Below are positions 39,501 to 45,500 of a stretch of 64,000 nt of DNA, piece by piece; within the stretch, counting starts at the first letter, position 1, and each line of letters opens with the position of its first letter. The notes below the pieces were generated by a model. That model saw only the letters and a list, made by a program, of their open reading frames with translations, was not told where the DNA came from and did not search any database. Source of the DNA: JBQTII01 sp052387905 (GTDB lineage: Bacteria > Actinomycetota > Actinomycetes > Sporichthyales > Sporichthyaceae); contig JBQTIR010000009.1 in assembly GCA_052387905.1 (NCBI GenBank), positions 1-64,000 of the forward strand. Direction: 5' to 3'. Both the position numbers and the translations under genes were made by a program.

Positions 39501-42500
39501 ACGGCGCTGGCATCCACGCCGAGACGCTGCTGCTGCGTCGCCACCAGTTTCGCGGCGCCGCCGTGCGGCACCAGGACGCCCTTCGGGCGGCCGGTCGAGC
39601 CGGAGGTGAAGATCAGGTAGGCGGCGTCGTCTGCGGTGAGGGCCCGGCCCAGATCTTCGTCAAGCGCTGGATCTGATGAATCGTCATCCGCTGCGTCCAG
39701 GATCTCGTGAAGGTCCAGGTGCGGGCTCTGCCCACCGGCGCAGCGGGTCCACATCGCGGGCTCGGTCAGGATTGCCGCCGGTGCGGCCTCGGCGAGCATG
39801 GCCGCGATCCGGGCCTGCGGGAACGCCGGGTCCAGGAAGGTGTACACCGCGCCGGCGCGCAGGATCCCCAGCACCGCGGCGACGAGGTCCACGGTGCGAT
39901 CGGCGAGCACGGCGACCACATCTGCGGTCCCGACTCCCTCGCGGCGCAAGGCTCGGGCGACGCGGCGCGCGCGGGCATCGAGCGCGGCATAGGTGAGCAC
40001 GACCGGGCGGCCATCACGGTCCTGACCCGACAGCGCGGGCGCCTGCCCGCGGGCGGCCACCTGGGCGGCGAAGAACTCCGGCAGGCTGACCGGCCCCGCG
40101 ACCGGCAGGGGTGACGGCGACGCTTCGTCGCTGCCCTCGGGGGCGGCCTCGGTGAGGTCGATGGCGGCCAGGGGGCGCTGCGGGTCGGCGGCCGCCGCCG
40201 CGATCAGCCGCCCCAGCCGATCCGCTACCGCCTGGGCGGCGCTGTGATCCACCGCGTCGGGCCGGTACTCCAGGGTCAGGGTCAAGGCGCCCTGCCCTGA
40301 CCCGACATCGAGGGCCAGCGGGTAATGCGCGCGTTCGGCCGCGCCGAGATCACGCACCGTCAGCGCGTCGGCGTCGACCTCGACCTCATCGGGCGTCGGC
40401 GCATCCAGCACCACGAGGGTGTCGAAGGCGGCGCCCGGTCCGGCGGCTTCGGTGATCTCGGCCAGCCCGAGGTGGTCGTGCTCCCACATGGCCGCCCGGC
40501 TGCTCTGGACCCGCGCCGCGACCTCGAACACCGAGGAGCCGGGATCGCAGCGCACCCGCAGCGGGACGGTGTTGGCAAACATGCCGATGGTGTGGTCGGC
40601 ACCGGCGAGCTGCGCGGGCCGGCCCGACACCGTGGTACCGACGACGACGTCGTCCTGGCCGAGCAGGTCCGCGATCACCAGGGCCCACAGCGCACACGCG
40701 AGGGAGGCCGGCGTCAGCCCCCGGCTGCGGGCCGCCGCCACGACGGCGCGCGCGCCATCGTCAGGTACCTCAACCGGCAGGCGGGTGCTGCTCGCGGCGG
40801 GCCCGACCTCGGCCGGGTAGAGCAGCGCGGGCTCGGTGCGGTCGCCCAGCTCGCGCGCCCAGGCGTCGCGGGCGGCCGTCAGATCGCGGGCGGCCCGCCA
40901 GCGCAAGAAGTCCGCCCACCCGTTGTCGAGAACCGGCGGGGGCGTTCGGCCGGCATAACGGTCGAAGAGTTCACTGACCAGCAAGGCGGAGGACCGCCCG
41001 TCGGTGATCAGATGGTGCTCGGTGATCACCAGCAGGTGCACCTGCGGGCGCAGCGCGATCAGCGTCATCCGCAGCAGCGGGCCGGTGGCGACGTCGAAGC
41101 GCCGCGATTCCTCCTCGGCCACGGCGGCCCGCGCCACCGCCTCGAGCCCACCGTCGTCGGCGGCGGGGCGCTCGAGGTAGCGCCAGGCGAGGTCAGCGGT
41201 GGGCGGCACCACCGCGTACGGGCGACCGACGGTGTCGCGGCGGAACGAGGCGCGCAGGATCGGATGCGCGTCGAGCAGGTGCGCGCCGGCCTGGCGCAGC
41301 CGCCGCGCGTCGAGGTCACCGCGGCATTCCAGGACTCGCACCAGGGTGTAGGTCTCCCCCGCCCCACCGCGCAGATCGTGGTAGAGAAATCCCTCCTGAA
41401 GGGGCGTCAGGGGCCAGATCTCGTCTCCGGGTTCCGCGCCGAGAGCGGCCCGGTCCTGCGGTGTCACCTCGACAAGGGGGGCCGGTGCGGCCTCGATGAC
41501 CACGGGCGGGGATGGATCCTCCGCCGCGCCGGCGGCCAACGCCGACAGGGTGGCGACACAGGTACCGGCGAGTCGATCGACCTGCGCTTGGGAAAGCAGC
41601 TGGGGCAGGTGAGCCCAGGTGACGCGCAGCCGTGGGCCGTGCGGGCCGTCGACGGTGACGGCGTTGACCTCCAGCGCGTACGGCGCCGCCATCTGCGGGT
41701 CGGCGAACGACGGCAAGGTGAGGCCGTCGACGGTGTCGGCCTCCACGGCGGTCCAGGGTTGGCTTCCGTCACCGGCAGGAGTGCGGCCGAGATAGTTGAC
41801 CGCGACCAGCGGCGCCGGCAGGGCGGCAAGGCGCGCCGCCCCGCCGGGATCGAGATGGCGCGCGATGCCGAAACTCGACGGCTCACCTGCTGCGCCCACC
41901 TGAGCCCGGATACGGGCCAGCGCGCCGGCGGCGGCGTCCGGATCGGTGGTGATGGCGGTCAGGTCCAGCCCGCCCAGGTCCAGGCGCACCGGATGCTCGA
42001 CGGTGAACCAGCCCACCGCGCGGTGCAGGTCCAGACCGGCGGCGGCGGGAATGTCGCGGCCGTGGCGCTCCAGGGTCACCAGGTGACCGCCGGGGTACGG
42101 GCCCGCGAGTGCGGTCAGGGCAGTGGCGACGGCGGTGAGCAGGACCTCGGTGATGCCGGTACCGGCGTTCGCCGGCACCGGGCCCAGCAGGGCGCGGGTG
42201 GTGGCCGTATCCAGATTCACCGTGGTCTCGACCAGGTCCCCGGCGCGGTCGCGGGCAGGATCGGGCACGCGGGAACCGAGCAGGGGGGTCCCGGCGGCGA
42301 GCATCGCTGCCCAGCGCTCCAACTGCGCCTCGTCGGTCCGGCTCGCCGCCAGGCGGGCGGCCACGGCGCGGAAGGACCCACTCGGCGCCGGCAGATCGGG
42401 CGCGCGGCCGGCGATGACCGCGGTCACGGCCCGGGCGAGGTCCTCGCACAGCGTGGGCCAGGAGACCGCATCGACCACGAGGTGGTGCACCGCGAGGAAG

Positions 42501-45500
42501 AGCCGGTTGGCCGGGCCGGGGCCGGTGCCGGCGCCGCTGTCCGCGGTGGTGAACAGCGCGGCGGCCAGCATCCGGCCGCGGCGCGGATCGAGGTGCCCCA
42601 ACGCAGCCGCCGTCCCGGCCGCGACCACCTGCGGCGCGGCGCCGGCCCACGTCCGCACCGCGGCGCCGGCGACGGCGGCGCGCGGTTCGACCCGCAGGGA
42701 CCACCCCTGATCGACGTCCACCACCACGGCCCGCAGCAGCTCGTGACGGTGCATCAGGGCGGTCAGGCCCGCGTCGAGGTGTTCCGCAGTCACCTCGGGC
42801 GGCACCGCCAGCCAGACCGATTGGTGGTAGCGGGTCATCGCAGTGCCGAGCCCGGCGAGCCAGGCGATGATCGGCGTCGCCGGGATCAGCTCGGACTGCG
42901 CCCCGGCCTCGACCAGCTCCTCGGACCCCGCGGCAGCGTTCTGCGCCACGTGGGTGGCCACCGCGGCGAGGGCGGCCGGGGTGGGCTGCTCGAAGAGTTG
43001 GCGGGGCGTGATCATCCAGCCGGCGGCCCGGGCCCGGGCCACCAGGGCGATCGCGCCGATGCTGTCTCCGCCGAGGACGAAGAAGTTCTCCGCCGGGCCG
43101 ACCTTCGCCAGGGACAGCACGGCGGCGAACATGGCGCAGAACTCGGCCTCGGTGTCACTGCTGGGCTCGGCGGCGTCAGTCGGCAGGGGGCGCCCGCGGG
43201 CGTCGAGGTCGACGGCGAGAGCCAGCAGCGCGGCGCGGTCCACCTTGCCGTGCGCGGTGCGCGGGATCTGGTCCAGCACCACGATCCGGGCCGGCACCAT
43301 CGGCTGCGGCAGACGCGTCGCGAGGTACCTGCGCAGGTCCTCCGGGTCAACCGACGCGGCCGCCCGGACGCAGCCCATCAGGTGACCCGCCGTCAGCAGC
43401 ACCGCTGCGTCCTGCACGCCCGGGTGGGTCCGCAGCGCGGCGGCGATCTCGGCAGGCTCGATCCGCATTCCGCGCAGGCTGACCTGCTCGTCGGTGCGTC
43501 CGGCGTACTCCAGACGGTTGCGGTGCCAGCGGACGCGGTCCCCGGTGCGGTACATGCGCGCCCCCGGCGGACCGAAGGGATTCGCCACGAACGCCGCGGC
43601 GCTTGGCCCCGCCCGCCCGAGGTACCCGCGGGCCAGGCCGGCCCCGGACAGGTACAGCTCACCGAAGACCCCCGGCGGCACCGGGCGCAGTCGGGCATCG
43701 AGCACCCACGCCGCGGTGTTCGCGACCGGCTGCGCGCCCTCGACGCCGCCTGCGAGGCGGGAGCGGGCAAAGGAATCCACACAGGCCTCGGTCGGCCCGT
43801 AGAGGTCATGCACATCGAGGCCGGGCCGCTCGGTCAGCGCTGACCACAGGTCAGCCGGAACCGCTTCACCGCCGACGATGACGACTGACGGCGCGACCGG
43901 TGTCTCGAGCACCCCGGCCCCGAATAGCGCGCGCACGAAGGTGGGCGTCCCGTCGAGCACATCGCATCGCCGCGCGGTGACCGCCGAGGCCACGGCCGCC
44001 GGGTCGGCGATCTCGTCGAGCACATGGACCTCGTGCCCGGCGAACAACCACAGCAGGGGATCCCAGCTCGCGTCGAAGCTGAACGCAGTGGTGTGCGCGA
44101 CCCGCAGCATCCGGCCCAGGCGCTCGGTGGCCGGGGTGAAGATCCGCTCGCGGTGCGAGGCCAGCAGGTTGACCAGGGAAGCGTGGGACACCACCACGCC
44201 CTTCGGCTCCCCGGTGCTGCCCGAGGTGTGCACGACATAGGCCGCCTGGGTGGGAGCGGGCCGCAGCGGCAGCGCCGCGGTGGCGGGATCGGTGTCGTGC
44301 AGATCTACCCTGCGCACTCCCGGCAGGTCCGCCAGGTGTGCCCAGGTGGCGTCGTCGGTAAGCACGGCGCGCACCCCGGCGCCGCGCAGGACCTGGCGCA
44401 GGCGCACCGGCGGCGCTTCGGGATCAAGCGGAACTACGACGGCGCCCGCTGCCCAGACCCCGAGCAGCGCCGGGACGGTGGAAGCCCGGGGCAGGATCAC
44501 CGCGACCAGGTTTTCCGGTCCCAGCCCGCTCCGGGACAGCGCTGCGCCGAGCTGCGCGGCGTAGGTGTACAGCTGCGCGGACGTCCACGCGCGCTCGGCG
44601 GTGACCAGGCGACCAGGCGAGGTGCGCAACTGCTCCAGCAGCGGCGCACCCGGCGCGGGCGTCCGCGGTGGCTCGCAGCTCTCCAGAGCGCGGCGCTCGT
44701 CCGGGTTACGGGCATCCCAGCTGCCCAGCGCGGCGTCGGGATCGGCAGCGGCCGCGGCGAAGAGCCGTTGCAGGCGTTGCGCGAAGGCAGCGATGGTGGC
44801 GTGGTCGTAGCGGCGCACGTCGTAGGCGAACACCAGCGAGCGGGTGGCGGTGCCGGCCACGGTGACCAGGTCCACCGACAGGTCCAGGCCTGCGGTCGCG
44901 GTCGGGACGTCGATCTCGGTGGCGGCCAGCGCGCCGAAGGAGAAATTGCGTTCCGCGACGCTCTGGTGTCCGACGAACACCTGCACGATCGGGTTGCGTG
45001 CGGGGACCCGCGCCCGGTCGAGCGCGGCGACCACCCAGTCGAAAGGAACGTCGGCGTGGGCAGCGGCGTCCAGGACCGCATCCCGGCTGCGCTGGAGCAG
45101 CTGACGGAAACTCAGCTCCTCACTGACCTGGACCCGGACCGCCATGGTGTTGACGAACATCCCGACCGCGCGGGCCAGCGCCGGATCCTCCCGTCCAGCG
45201 ATCGGCATGCCCAGCACCACATCGCCGCGTCGGCCCGCCGGACCGGGCTCGGCCGCAGTGCCGACCCGGGCCAGGACCGCGGCGACGCCGGCGTGCACCA
45301 CTGCGGTCTCGCCCGCGTGCAGCTCGCGCGCCACGACGGCCAGGGCGTGACCGACCTCGGCCGGCAGGTCCACGATCAGGACGCCTTCGGCGCCCGCGCG
45401 ACCCACGATGTCGCTGGCCCGATCGCCGATCAGGGTGCACTCCGGCGGAGCGTCACCGAGCGCAGTGCTCCACCAGGTGAGCTGTCCGCGGGCGAGCTCG

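Noticed and set aside
40325..43843. Very long plus-strand open frame opposite the NRPS (over 1100 codons), with others at 23000-25930 and 34766-37714
   Set aside because: Composition is Arg/Gly/His/Gln-rich without any domain pattern, and it mirrors conserved NRPS motifs on the other strand. It is a high-GC shadow frame.
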